Assembly (NCBI RefSeq): GCF_010731295.1
Contig: NZ_AP022579.1
Coordinates: forward strand, 5,642,001-5,706,000
Origin: Mycolicibacterium boenickei
GTDB taxonomy: Bacteria > Actinomycetota > Actinomycetes > Mycobacteriales > Mycobacteriaceae
DNA length: 64,000 bases
Reading direction: 5' to 3'
Shown: one piece after another, positions 56,886 through 64,000 of the stretch
Layout of the letters: every line of letters begins with the position of its first letter
Position numbering within the stretch: position 1 is the first letter of the stretch
The notes under the pieces: model-generated
The model's database searches: none
What the model was told of the DNA's origin: nothing
The model's input: the letters and a program-made list of their open reading frames with translations, nothing else
Program-made: the position numbers and the translations under genes

Positions 56886-57971
56886 TTATGAGCTTACCGC
56901 GCCGGTGGTCAACACCGGTTTGACGACGTCAGCGGCCTTGGCGGCGGCCCAGGCCCGGTCGAAGTCGTCGAACGGGTAGCGGCTGACCATCTTGTCGAGT
57001 GGAAGTTCGCCACGTCGGTGCAGCGCGACCAGGCGCGGGATGAAGGTCTGCGGCTCGCTGTCGCCTTCCACCACGCCGCGCAAGGTCAGGCCCTTGCCCA
57101 TGATGGCCGCGACGGGCAGGTCGGCCGTCAACGCGCCGAGCCCCAGCAGCGCCAGGGTGCCGCGCTCACGCAGCACCCCGACCGCAGCGGCCAGGACCTC
57201 GGGCCGGGCGGTGGTATCGACGGCCGCAGCCACTCCCCCGGTCAGTTCGTGCACCGCCGCGGCGGCGTCGCACGCGGTTGGGTCGACGGTGGCGGTGGCG
57301 CCCAATTCGGTTGCCAGCGTGCGCCTCTGCTCGATCGGGTCGACCGCGACGATGGTGCGGCACCCGGCGATCCGGGCTCCCATGACCGCCGAGAGCCCGA
57401 CGGCGCCGGCCCCGAACACCACGAGCGCGTCCGCCGGTTGGGGCGCAACCACATTGAGCACGGCCCCGACGCCGGTCTGCACGCTGCAGCCCAGCGGCGC
57501 GGCCAGCGCGGGGTCGATCGGCTCGGGCAGCACCACCGCATTACGGCTGCCTGCGATCGCATAGGTGCAGAAGCTGGACTGGCCGAAGAATCCGCCGCCG
57601 ACGGGGGCACCGTCGAGGTGCAGCGCGCCGCGGTTGCCACGCATGTTGAGGTCGGTCGAATGCTCGCAGTACGCCGGGGCGTCGGACCGGCAGTTGCCGC
57701 AGGCGCCACAGCTGGCGAACGTGAGAACGACCTGGTCACCGACCCGGTGCGCGGCGTCCGGCCCGACCTGGACCACGGTGCCCGCACCTTCGTGACCGAA
57801 CACCATCGGCAGCTTGCGAAACCGCGCGGCCACGCTCACATCGGTGTGGCAGATACCCACCGCGTCGATGCGGACCAGCACCTCGTCACCGACGGGTTCG
57901 CGGATCTGGACGTCGGTGAGCTGTGGATCGGCTCCGGCGTCGAGCACCACCGCGGCGCGGGCGTTGAGCAT
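56886..57971 (-). CDS. Zinc-dependent medium-chain alcohol dehydrogenase
   Basis: 361-residue medium-chain dehydrogenase of the class III/aryl-alcohol type. The catalytic zinc site is GICHTDVSV and FGHEGAGTV. The structural zinc site is CGACGNCRSDAPAYC, and the NAD loop is VFGAGAVGLSAVMGARIAG. Benzyl or aryl alcohol dehydrogenases share the GCSVQTGVGAVLNV segment. It is divergent from the quinone reductase gene at 58040. Substrate likely a primary alcohol or aldehyde. Confidence 0.9.
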   Translation of the reverse strand: MLNARAAVVLDAGADPQLTDVQIREPVGDEVLVRIDAVGICHTDVSVAARFRKLPMVFGHEGAGTVVQVGPDAAHRVGDQVVLTFASCGACGNCRSDAPAYCEHSTDLNMRGNRGALHLDGAPVGGGFFGQSSFCTYAIAGSRNAVVLPEPIDPALAAPLGCSVQTGVGAVLNVVAPQPADALVVFGAGAVGLSAVMGARIAGCRTIVAVDPIEQRRTLATELGATATVDPTACDAAAAVHELTGGVAAAVDTTARPEVLAAAVGVLRERGTLALLGLGALTADLPVAAIMGKGLTLRGVVEGDSEPQTFIPRLVALHRRGELPLDKMVSRYPFDDFDRAWAAAKAADVVKPVLTTGAVSS

Positions 57972-58039
57972 CCGGTGATGCTAACCACCACTTGACACCT
58001 GTCACAATTGGCTGGCGACCCCACCAGAAGGAGACACCG

Positions 58040-59014
58040 ATGCGTGCAGCACAGATCACCGCCCTCGACGGCCCCGACGCGGTGCGGGTGGCCGAGGTCG
58101 AGGAACCCAACGGCGACGACGGCACCGTGGTGATCGATGTCCATGCCGCCGGGGTCGCTTTCCCCGACGCCCTGCTCACTCGCGGGCTCTACCAGTACAA
58201 GCCGGACCTGCCGTTCACCCCGGGCGCCGAGGTCGCCGGCGTGGTGCGCAGCGCGCCTGCCGGCGCCCATGTCTCAGCCGGCGACCGCGTGCTCGGTCTG
58301 ACCATGCTGTCCGGCGGCATGGCCGAGGTCGTGGCGCTGCCGGCCGAGCGGGTGTTCGCGCTGCCGGACTCGGTGTCGTTCGAGGCCGGCGCCGGCATCC
58401 TGTTCAACGACCTGACGGTGCAGTTCGCGTTGCGCACCCGCGGCAGGCTGGCCCACGGCGAGACCGTGCTGGTGCACGGCGCGGCCGGCGGCATCGGCAC
58501 CTCGGCGCTGCGCCTGGCCCCGGCGCTGGGCGCCTCACGCACCATCGCGGTGGTGTCCACCGAGGAGAAGGCCGAGATCGCCAGGGCCGCAGGAGCATCG
58601 GATGTGGTGCTGGCCGACGGGTTCCGTGACGCGGTCAAGGAACTCACCGGCGGCCGCGGGGTGGATGTCGTCCTCGACCCGGTCGGCGGTGACCGCTTCA
58701 CCGACTCCCTGCGATCACTCGCCGTCGGGGGGCGGTTGCTGGTCGTCGGCTTCACCGGCGGTGAGATCCCGACGGTCAAGGTCAACCGGCTGCTGCTCAA
58801 CAACGTCGACGTGATCGGCGCGGGCTGGGGCGCCTGGACGTTCTCCCACCCGGGCTACCTGCAGGAGCAGTGGGCCGAACTGCAGCCGTTGCTGGCCTCC
58901 GGCGCGGTGCCCGCCCCGCAACCCGAGGTGTACCCGCTGGAGCAGGCCGCCCAGGCCATCGCGTCACTGGAAAACCGCAGCGCCAAAGGCAAAGTGGTCC
59001 TCAAACTCAGGTAG
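58040..59014 (+). CDS. NADPH:quinone oxidoreductase family protein (FadB4-like)
   Basis: 324-residue zinc-free medium-chain reductase. The ATG at 58040 has AGAAGGAGA upstream. The NADPH loop is VLVHGAAGGIGTSALRLAPALG, and the quinone-reductase core appears as GVAFPDALLTRGLYQYKPDLPF and PGAEVAGVV. The C-terminal NRSAKGKVVLKLR is the family end. It resembles M. tuberculosis fadB4 (Rv3141), a neighbour of nuo there. Role uncertain: quinone or enoyl reduction. Confidence 0.88.
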   Translation: MRAAQITALDGPDAVRVAEVEEPNGDDGTVVIDVHAAGVAFPDALLTRGLYQYKPDLPFTPGAEVAGVVRSAPAGAHVSAGDRVLGLTMLSGGMAEVVALPAERVFALPDSVSFEAGAGILFNDLTVQFALRTRGRLAHGETVLVHGAAGGIGTSALRLAPALGASRTIAVVSTEEKAEIARAAGASDVVLADGFRDAVKELTGGRGVDVVLDPVGGDRFTDSLRSLAVGGRLLVVGFTGGEIPTVKVNRLLLNNVDVIGAGWGAWTFSHPGYLQEQWAELQPLLASGAVPAPQPEVYPLEQAAQAIASLENRSAKGKVVLKLR

Positions 59015-59020
59015 CCGTAC

Positions 59021-59608
59021 TCACGGCAGCGCCCGGGCTGCGATCGCGGCAACCCGGTCGAGGGTGGCCCGCGGAACTCGGTCTCGGGCAGCTTGGGCGA
59101 TGCCGCTCAGCGTGGACATCACGAACTGGGCCAGCGCCTGCGCATCGGTATCGGTCGGCACGTCCCCCGCCGCGATGTCCGCGCTGACCTTGTCGGCGAG
59201 CTCACCCGTCTTCTGACGACGGATGCGTTGCAGGGCGGCCCGCACGGCCGGATCGGCGGTGCCGTCGTCGCCGCTGACGATGAGACATCCGTTGGGCAGG
59301 CCGCGGCGGGTATAGCGGGCCGGAGCTTCGCGCAGAATGCGGGCGAAGGCCTCGCGGGCGGTCGGCTCTTCGCCCAACGCGGCGTTGATGAACCCGCCGT
59401 ACCGCTCGTCGTAGACCTGCACCGCTTCGTTGAACAGACACTGTTTGTCCCCGAAAGCCGCGTAGATGCTGGGGATTCCGATACCCAGCGCACTGCTCAG
59501 ATCGCGCGTGGACGTGGCTTCGTACCCGCGCTCCCAGAACAGCAGGATCGCCTTGTCCAGGGCCGCGTCACGATCGAATGAGCGGGGCCGTCCACGTACC
59601 GGGGTCAC
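59021..59608 (-). CDS. TetR-family repressor of the SDR/MFS unit
   Basis: 195-residue TetR regulator. The helix-turn-helix covers about residues 10-55 (RDAALDKAILLFWERGYEAT, then GIGIPSIYAAFGDKQCLFNEAV). Two near-identical palindromic sites lie in the 77-base divergent gap before the SDR gene, so it most likely represses that gene and itself. The ligand half resembles AcrR-type drug- or aldehyde-responsive proteins, without specific residues to name. Convergent with the quinone reductase gene (six-base gap). Confidence 0.9.
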   Translation of the reverse strand: MTPVRGRPRSFDRDAALDKAILLFWERGYEATSTRDLSSALGIGIPSIYAAFGDKQCLFNEAVQVYDERYGGFINAALGEEPTAREAFARILREAPARYTRRGLPNGCLIVSGDDGTADPAVRAALQRIRRQKTGELADKVSADIAAGDVPTDTDAQALAQFVMSTLSGIAQAARDRVPRATLDRVAAIAARALP

Positions 59609-59620
59609 CCAGCCATTCTA

Positions 59621-59632
59621 TAGCGACCGCTA
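59621..59632. promoter_or_regulatory. TetR operator site 1, TAGCGACCGCTA
   Basis: Palindrome TAGCG-AC-CGCTA with only the two central bases asymmetric. It lies 12 bases before the TetR start and would block its promoter. A second copy occurs 37 bases away. Confidence 0.65.
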
Positions 59633-59657
59633 GTTAATGTGCTAGCGTCGAATTTTG

Positions 59658-59669
59658 TATCGACCGCTA
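59658..59669. promoter_or_regulatory. TetR operator site 2, TATCGACCGCTA
   Basis: Shares eleven of twelve bases with site 1 and lies just upstream of the GAAAGGA ribosome site of the SDR gene. Its 37-base distance from site 1 is about 3.5 helical turns, so two dimers could bind independently. Confidence 0.6.
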
Positions 59670-59685
59670 AAGAAAGGATGGCAAC

Positions 59686-60438
59686 GTGCCCGCTCTGAAC
59701 GGCAAGACCGCACTGGTGACCGGCGCCAGCCGGGGAATCGGCCGGGCCATCGCCCTTCGCCTGGCCCACGACGGCGCCCGGGTCGGCGTGCACTACGGCA
59801 GCCGCGCCGACGCCGCCGAACAGACCGTGCGGCAGATCGTCGAGGCCGGCGGCGAGGCCTTCGCGGTTCCGGCGGCACTCGGCGTCGCCGGCGACGCATC
59901 GCGACTCTGGGAGGCCTTCGACCGCCACGCCGACGGCCTCGACATCCTGGTGAACAATTCCGGGATACTGGGTGGGCGAATCGGTTTCGACGATCTCAAC
60001 GAATCGACTTACGACGAGATCTTCGCGGTGAACACCCGCGCGCCGGTCTTCATCACCCAGCAGGGGCTGTCCCGGCTCCGCGACAACGGCCGCATCGTCA
60101 ACATCTCGACGCGGTTCACCCACGGCGCCCGGATACCGGAACTGCTGGCCTACGCGATGTCCAAGGCCGCCCTCGACTCGTTCACCGCGACCCTGGCCAA
60201 ACACGTTGCGCCGCGAGGTATCACGGTGAACGCGGTGGGACCGGGGAGCACCGACACCGACATGAACGCGGCCCGGCTGGCCTCTACGGAGGGCCGGGCG
60301 GCCGTGGCGGCACAGTCACCGTTGAACCGGGTCGCCCAGCCGGACGACGTCGCCGATATCGTCGCGTTCCTGGCCTCCGGGGATTCCCGGTGGGTGACCG
60401 GCCAGTGGATCGACGCCAGCGGAGGGTCGATGCTCTGA
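59686..60438 (+). CDS. Short-chain dehydrogenase/reductase
   Basis: 250-residue classical SDR. The cofactor loop is TGASRGIGRAIALRLAHDGA, NNSG is at about residue 90, the active-site Ser-Tyr-Lys is in NISTRFTHGARIPELLAYAMSKAALDSFT, and PGSTDTDMN follows. NADPH preference is suggested by HYGSRADAAE. The GTG at 59686 follows GAAAGGA. Its stop overlaps the MFS start (TGATG). Substrate unknown; probably a toxic carbonyl, given the TetR control and the co-transcribed efflux protein. Confidence 0.92.
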   Translation: MPALNGKTALVTGASRGIGRAIALRLAHDGARVGVHYGSRADAAEQTVRQIVEAGGEAFAVPAALGVAGDASRLWEAFDRHADGLDILVNNSGILGGRIGFDDLNESTYDEIFAVNTRAPVFITQQGLSRLRDNGRIVNISTRFTHGARIPELLAYAMSKAALDSFTATLAKHVAPRGITVNAVGPGSTDTDMNAARLASTEGRAAVAAQSPLNRVAQPDDVADIVAFLASGDSRWVTGQWIDASGGSML

Positions 60439-61625
60439 TGCCAGTTGCGATCTGGATCATCGGTGCCGCGATATTCGCCCAGGGCACAAGCGAACTCATG
60501 CTGGCCGGCCTGCTTCCCGAGATGTCGGCCGATCTCGGCGTGACGATTCCACAAGCCGGGCTGCTGGTATCGGTGTTCGCGCTCGGCATGCTGATCGGCG
60601 CTCCCGTCCTCGCCGTCGTCACCCTGCGCTGGCCGCGCCGACGGGCCCTGCTGGCATTCCTGGCGATCTTCGTCCTGGCGCACGTCGCCGGTGCGCTCAC
60701 CGATTCCTACTCGGTGCTGGTGGCGGTCAGATTCGTCGCGGCTTTCGTCTACGCCGGCTTCTGGGCCGTCGGCGCGGGTACCGCGATGTCACTGGTCTCC
60801 CCCGACCGGCGCGGGCGCGCGATGAGCGTCGTCGCCGGTGGACTCACGGTCGCCACGGTGATCGGGCTGCCCGCGGGCACCTGGATCGGTCAGAATCTGG
60901 GCTGGCGCGGCGCATTCTGGGCCGTCGCCGCCATGTCCACCCTGGCCGCGGGCGCCGTGCTGGCCGCTGTCCCGACGGCACGCCCCGCCACCGCGCCACG
61001 GATGGCCGACGAGTTGCGCGGGCTGGCCGTGCCCCGGCTGTGGTTGTCCTATGCCATGACCGCGGTCAGCACCGCGGCACTGCTCGGCACCTTCACCTAT
61101 CTCGGCGCCATGCTGATCACAACCAGCGGCCTGGGGTCCGGGTGGGTGCCGCTGGTGCTGCTCGGCTACGGCGTCGGCGCACTGACCGGGATGGCGGCGG
61201 GCGGCTACGCGGCCGACCGATGGCCGCGCGGGGTACTGCTGATCGGATTCACCGCGTTGTGCGCCGTGCTGGTCGCGATCGCGATCGTCAGCCACCATGC
61301 GCTGCCGGTCGGCGCGCTCAGCGTGCTGCTCGGGCTGGCCGGTTTCGGGACGAACCCGGCGCTGAATTCGCGGGTCTTCGCCCTGGGCGCGTCCGCCCCG
61401 ACGCTGACCGCGGCCGGCACCACCTCCGCGTTCAACGTCGGGATCGCCCTCGGACCGTGGCTGGCCGGAATGGCCCTGACCGCCGGGGCGGGCTACCCGG
61501 TGGTGCCGTGGATCGGCGCCGGACTGGCCGTCGTCGCTCTGATGCTGTTCGCCGTGGATGCCGCGCTGGCTCGGGGTCACCGGGCCGTCGCACGGCCACA
61601 GCCCAGCGTGCCGTGCCCGACCTGA
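60438..61625 (+). CDS. MFS efflux transporter (Cmx/AraJ-like)
   Basis: 395-residue, 12-helix major facilitator of the drug:H+ antiporter group. The ATG shares its A with the SDR TGA. Motifs are the N-terminal GTSELMLAGLLPEMSADLGV, ALGMLIGAPVLAVVTLRWPRR (loop 2-3), and AGTWIGQNLGWRGAFWAVA (motif C-like). Such proteins export chloramphenicol, sugars or small amphiphiles. Under control of the TetR protein and the two operators upstream of the SDR. Specific substrate not deducible. Confidence 0.87.
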   Translation: MPVAIWIIGAAIFAQGTSELMLAGLLPEMSADLGVTIPQAGLLVSVFALGMLIGAPVLAVVTLRWPRRRALLAFLAIFVLAHVAGALTDSYSVLVAVRFVAAFVYAGFWAVGAGTAMSLVSPDRRGRAMSVVAGGLTVATVIGLPAGTWIGQNLGWRGAFWAVAAMSTLAAGAVLAAVPTARPATAPRMADELRGLAVPRLWLSYAMTAVSTAALLGTFTYLGAMLITTSGLGSGWVPLVLLGYGVGALTGMAAGGYAADRWPRGVLLIGFTALCAVLVAIAIVSHHALPVGALSVLLGLAGFGTNPALNSRVFALGASAPTLTAAGTTSAFNVGIALGPWLAGMALTAGAGYPVVPWIGAGLAVVALMLFAVDAALARGHRAVARPQPSVPCPT

Positions 61626-61672
61626 CCCACGGTCCGCGGAATAGCGGCGAGGCGCCCGGTGTTGCGGGGTGC

Positions 61673-62095
61673 GTGACTGAACATGCCGAATTGAGCCCGA
61701 CCGACTGGGTACGCGACCAGACCCAGCGCATCCTGGAACAAGGCACCACCGAGGGCATCGAGGTGCTGGACCGCCCCATCGTGCTGTTCACGACGACGGG
61801 CGCCAAGTCCGGCAAGAAGCGGTATGTACCGCTGATGCGCGTCGAGGAGAACGGCCGCTACGCGATGGTGGCCTCCAAGGGTGGCGCCCCGGAGCACCCG
61901 TCCTGGTACTTCAACGTCAAGGCCAACCCGGCCGTGACGGTGCAGGACGGCGACAAGACGTCGTCGCTGACCGCTCGCGAACTGGACGGCGACGAGCGCG
62001 AGCACTGGTGGAAGCTGGCCGTCAAGGCCTACCCGCCGTACGCCGAGTACCAGACGAACACCGACCGACAGATTCCGGTCTTCGTCGTCGAGTGA
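61673..62095 (+). CDS. Ddn-family deazaflavin (F420)-dependent nitroreductase-like protein
   Basis: 140-residue split-beta-barrel F420-binding protein of the Ddn/Rv3547 family. The GTG at 61673 is chosen because it gives the usual N-terminus leading to DWVRDQTQRILEQG. Family blocks are VLFTTTGAKSGKKRYVPLMRVEENGRYAMVASKGGAP, SWYFNVKANPAVTVQDG and the C-terminal YAEYQTNTDRQIPVFVVE. The family includes the activator of pretomanid, but this member's substrate is unknown; quinone reduction is common. Convergent with the acyltransferase, four bases apart. Confidence 0.92.
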   Translation: MTEHAELSPTDWVRDQTQRILEQGTTEGIEVLDRPIVLFTTTGAKSGKKRYVPLMRVEENGRYAMVASKGGAPEHPSWYFNVKANPAVTVQDGDKTSSLTARELDGDEREHWWKLAVKAYPPYAEYQTNTDRQIPVFVVE

Positions 62096-62099
62096 CGCG

Positions 62100-64000
62100 T
62101 CACCACCAGCCGAGGGCGTCGGACATCTGCCGCGCCAGCTCGGTGGTGAGGGTGCGGACATAGGCCGCCGAGAGGTGATGGGCATCGTGGTACACGAGCA
62201 CATTGCCCTCGACGGCACGGCAGATCGTCGGGCGGCACACCGCATCGGTGAGGTCGAGTGCCTTCATCAGCGGATAGTCGGCCAGATGGTCGAGGGTGGG
62301 ATTGCGGTCGGCGAGGGCTTCGTCGCGCGGCAACCCACAGGATTCGGCGTCGCCGCCTCTGGACAGGCAGTCGACCGGCGAGAAGAACCATCCGTCCCGG
62401 ATCATCCAGGGCGTGTCACGCATGCCGAGCATCGGAATCCCGTTGGCGGACAGCTCATCCCAGATCCCGAGGTAGTAGTCGGGCACATAATCGCCCGGGC
62501 TGTTGAGGATCGGGCGCGTCGAGGTGAAGAACACATAATCCGGCCGGTCCGCGATGATCTGCGCCAGCGCGTTGTCCGACCAGGTACGGCAGGACGGATA
62601 CGGCTCGAAGGATCCCGCGATGATGGGCAGCCGCTTGGTGGTCAGCGGGCAGCCGAACTTCAAGTAGGTGGTCACCTTGAAGCCGTGTTGACGCCCGATC
62701 TGGTGCAGCGCGGTCAGCCAGTGCTCTGAATGCGACCCACCGGCCAGCGCGATCGTGTGGGCCCCCTTGGGGTCTCCGTATACGCAGGTGATGACCTCGG
62801 CACCGGTGAATCCGGTGACGCAATGGTCGACCGCTGACGGTGGAATGTCGTCGTCGGCCTCCAACGCGCTCGGGCGCATCGGCAGCTTGGCGACCGGCCG
62901 GTTCTCGATGAGCGCCTGCGCGCCCGGATAGTCGCGGATCGAGAGCATGCCGAGTTCGGCACCGCTGGCGCGGGCGCGGGCGACATGCCCCTGCCACATC
63001 AGCGACGTCGCCACCAGCACCACCGCCACGAGCACCACCACTGCGCCCGACACCACTCGCAGGCCCGGCCCCCGACGCCACGGCAGCTGAGCCCATCGCG
63101 CGGTGAGCGTCGCCAACGCCCCCACGGCCAGCATGATCACGATGCCATCGGCCAGGCCGACCGCATCGTCGTTGATGGTCGCCAGCCAGAAGATCAGCAG
63201 GGGCCAGTGCCACAGATACAGCGGATAGGCCGCCGCCCCGATGGCGACCAGCGGGGCGCTGCACAGGAATTCGTTCGCCCTGGGCGACGTCCCCTGGGCT
63301 GCACCGACGATCACCAGCACCGTCGCCGCGACCGGAATCAATGTCCAGATGCCCGGCGACTGCACGGCCCGGCCGGTGAGCACGCCGCACACCAGGATCG
63401 CCACCAGGCCGGTCGCTGCCGCACCGGCCCGCAACCAGCCAGGCCACCGGGTCAGCCTCGCCGGGCCCGCGACCAGCGCCGCGGCCAACACACCGACCAG
63501 CAGCTCCCAGGCGCGCGCCGCAGTGCTGTAGTAGGCGAGCATCGGATTGTCTGCCTGGGTCGTGATCGCGTAGTACAGCGATGCCGCCGCCGCGATACCC
63601 GACACGGCGACCAGGCTCGTGCGTCGCGCGCCGCGACCCCGACGCACCGTCACCGCGAGAACGACACCGGCGAGCACGAAGAACGCGAGCGCGAACTGGC
63701 CCAGCACCGAGACGGCCCACAGGTGATGCAGCGGGGTGACCGTCTCACCGGCCTGCACATAGTCGTCCGCCGAGCCGAGCAACTCCCAGTTCTGATAGAA
63801 GCCCAGACCCGCCAGCGTCTGGTCGGCGAAAGCCTCCCACCGGGTCTCCGGTTGCACGAGCACGGTGAGCACCGCACTCACGACCACCACCAGAACCAGC
63901 GGCGGCACCAACCAGCGCACCACCCGCCCGAACTCGGCGGCCAGGATTCTCGGGCTCGCCGTACCGATGTCGCGAAGAACCCGACCGCCGATGAAGAAGC
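62100..64000 (-). CDS. Membrane O-acyltransferase with C-terminal SGNH domain, 5' end outside window
   Basis: Acyltransferase-3 (OafA-like) membrane protein fused to an SGNH hydrolase-like domain. The frame runs off the right edge; the first residues read FFIGGRVLRDIGTASPRILA, so the first one or two helices are missing. A GTG at 63923 is in frame but is not the true start. About eight transmembrane helices are followed from about 63000 down by the SGNH part. Its serine block is IALAGGSHSEHWLTAL and its Asp-His block is VYHDAHHLSAAYVRTL. Such proteins transfer acyl groups to cell-envelope glycans or peptidoglycan. Confidence 0.9.
   Translation of the reverse strand, partial: FFIGGRVLRDIGTASPRILAAEFGRVVRWLVPPLVLVVVVSAVLTVLVQPETRWEAFADQTLAGLGFYQNWELLGSADDYVQAGETVTPLHHLWAVSVLGQFALAFFVLAGVVLAVTVRRGRGARRTSLVAVSGIAAAASLYYAITTQADNPMLAYYSTAARAWELLVGVLAAALVAGPARLTRWPGWLRAGAAATGLVAILVCGVLTGRAVQSPGIWTLIPVAATVLVIVGAAQGTSPRANEFLCSAPLVAIGAAAYPLYLWHWPLLIFWLATINDDAVGLADGIVIMLAVGALATLTARWAQLPWRRGPGLRVVSGAVVVLVAVVLVATSLMWQGHVARARASGAELGMLSIRDYPGAQALIENRPVAKLPMRPSALEADDDIPPSAVDHCVTGFTGAEVITCVYGDPKGAHTIALAGGSHSEHWLTALHQIGRQHGFKVTTYLKFGCPLTTKRLPIIAGSFEPYPSCRTWSDNALAQIIADRPDYVFFTSTRPILNSPGDYVPDYYLGIWDELSANGIPMLGMRDTPWMIRDGWFFSPVDCLSRGGDAESCGLPRDEALADRNPTLDHLADYPLMKALDLTDAVCRPTICRAVEGNVLVYHDAHHLSAAYVRTLTTELARQMSDALGWW

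Noticed and set aside
62092..62103. Palindrome GTGACGCGTCAC at the junction of the Ddn-like and acyltransferase genes
   Set aside because: It is formed by the two convergent stop codons and a four-base gap, so it needs no other explanation.

Overview
This window is a stretch of a high-GC actinobacterial chromosome, most likely a non-tuberculous member of the Mycobacteriaceae (Mycolicibacterium-like). Three things support this. There is a complete 14-subunit complex I operon (nuoA-nuoN, 24785-40059) whose proteins read like the M. tuberculosis subunits. A second block (47799-56843) matches my memory of the gene order Rv3167c-Rv3168-Rv3169-aofH-hpx of M. tuberculosis. The window is also rich in F420/FMN luciferase-like oxidoreductases, a Ddn-type protein, TetR regulators and acyl-CoA enzymes. 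The PPE genes that flank nuo in M. tuberculosis are absent. I see no rRNA, tRNA, CRISPR array or prophage.

Layout. 1-2206: an azoreductase cut by the window edge, a YcaC-like hydrolase and a lipoprotein with two VOC-like repeats. 2433-5665: a UbiX/UbiD decarboxylase pair with a luciferase-like oxidoreductase. 5761-14594: a large LuxR-type ATPase regulator, an HD protein, a catalase overlapping an ECF sigma factor, an esterase, a cupin, a methyltransferase and a DJ-1/PfpI protein. 14771-22415: an eight-gene catabolic operon (homogentisate-dioxygenase-like, alpha/beta hydrolase, CoA transferase, HMG-CoA-lyase-like, TetR, acyl-CoA dehydrogenase, APH-fold kinase, DUF6285-like). 22514-24614: a methyltransferase, an NTF2-like protein, a YceI protein and an atypical receiver domain.

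24785-40860: nuoA-N followed by an enoyl-CoA hydratase. 40857-42638: an apparent in-frame fusion of a PIG-L deacetylase and a zinc alcohol dehydrogenase. 42641-44593: a degenerate IS607-type element with a broken serine recombinase and an intact TnpB, inserted at the 5' end of the fusion gene. 44623-47726: an MFS transporter, FMN monooxygenase and NTF2-like operon. 47799-56843: the Rv3167c-Rv3171c-like block, interrupted by a DUF4345-like protein, an AraC regulator, an EthA-like monooxygenase and a luciferase-like oxidoreductase. 56886-64000: two dehydrogenase/reductase genes, a TetR/SDR/MFS locus with paired operators, a Ddn-like protein and a membrane acyltransferase cut by the right edge.

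The most interesting system is the operon at 14771-22415. Its last three genes (dehydrogenase, APH kinase, DUF6285-like), joined by 4-base GTGA overlaps, resemble the LvaC/LvaA/LvaB module of the Pseudomonas levulinate pathway and the mammalian ACAD10/ACAD11 kinase-dehydrogenase fusions. This suggests phosphorylation of a hydroxyacyl-CoA as one step of a ring-cleavage pathway. Other items worth checking are the PIG-L/ADH fusion, the TnpB element with its candidate guide RNA end, two tiny intercistronic frames in nuo, and several palindromic operators and hairpins. All assignments come from reading the sequence and from memory of protein families; no database search was run.
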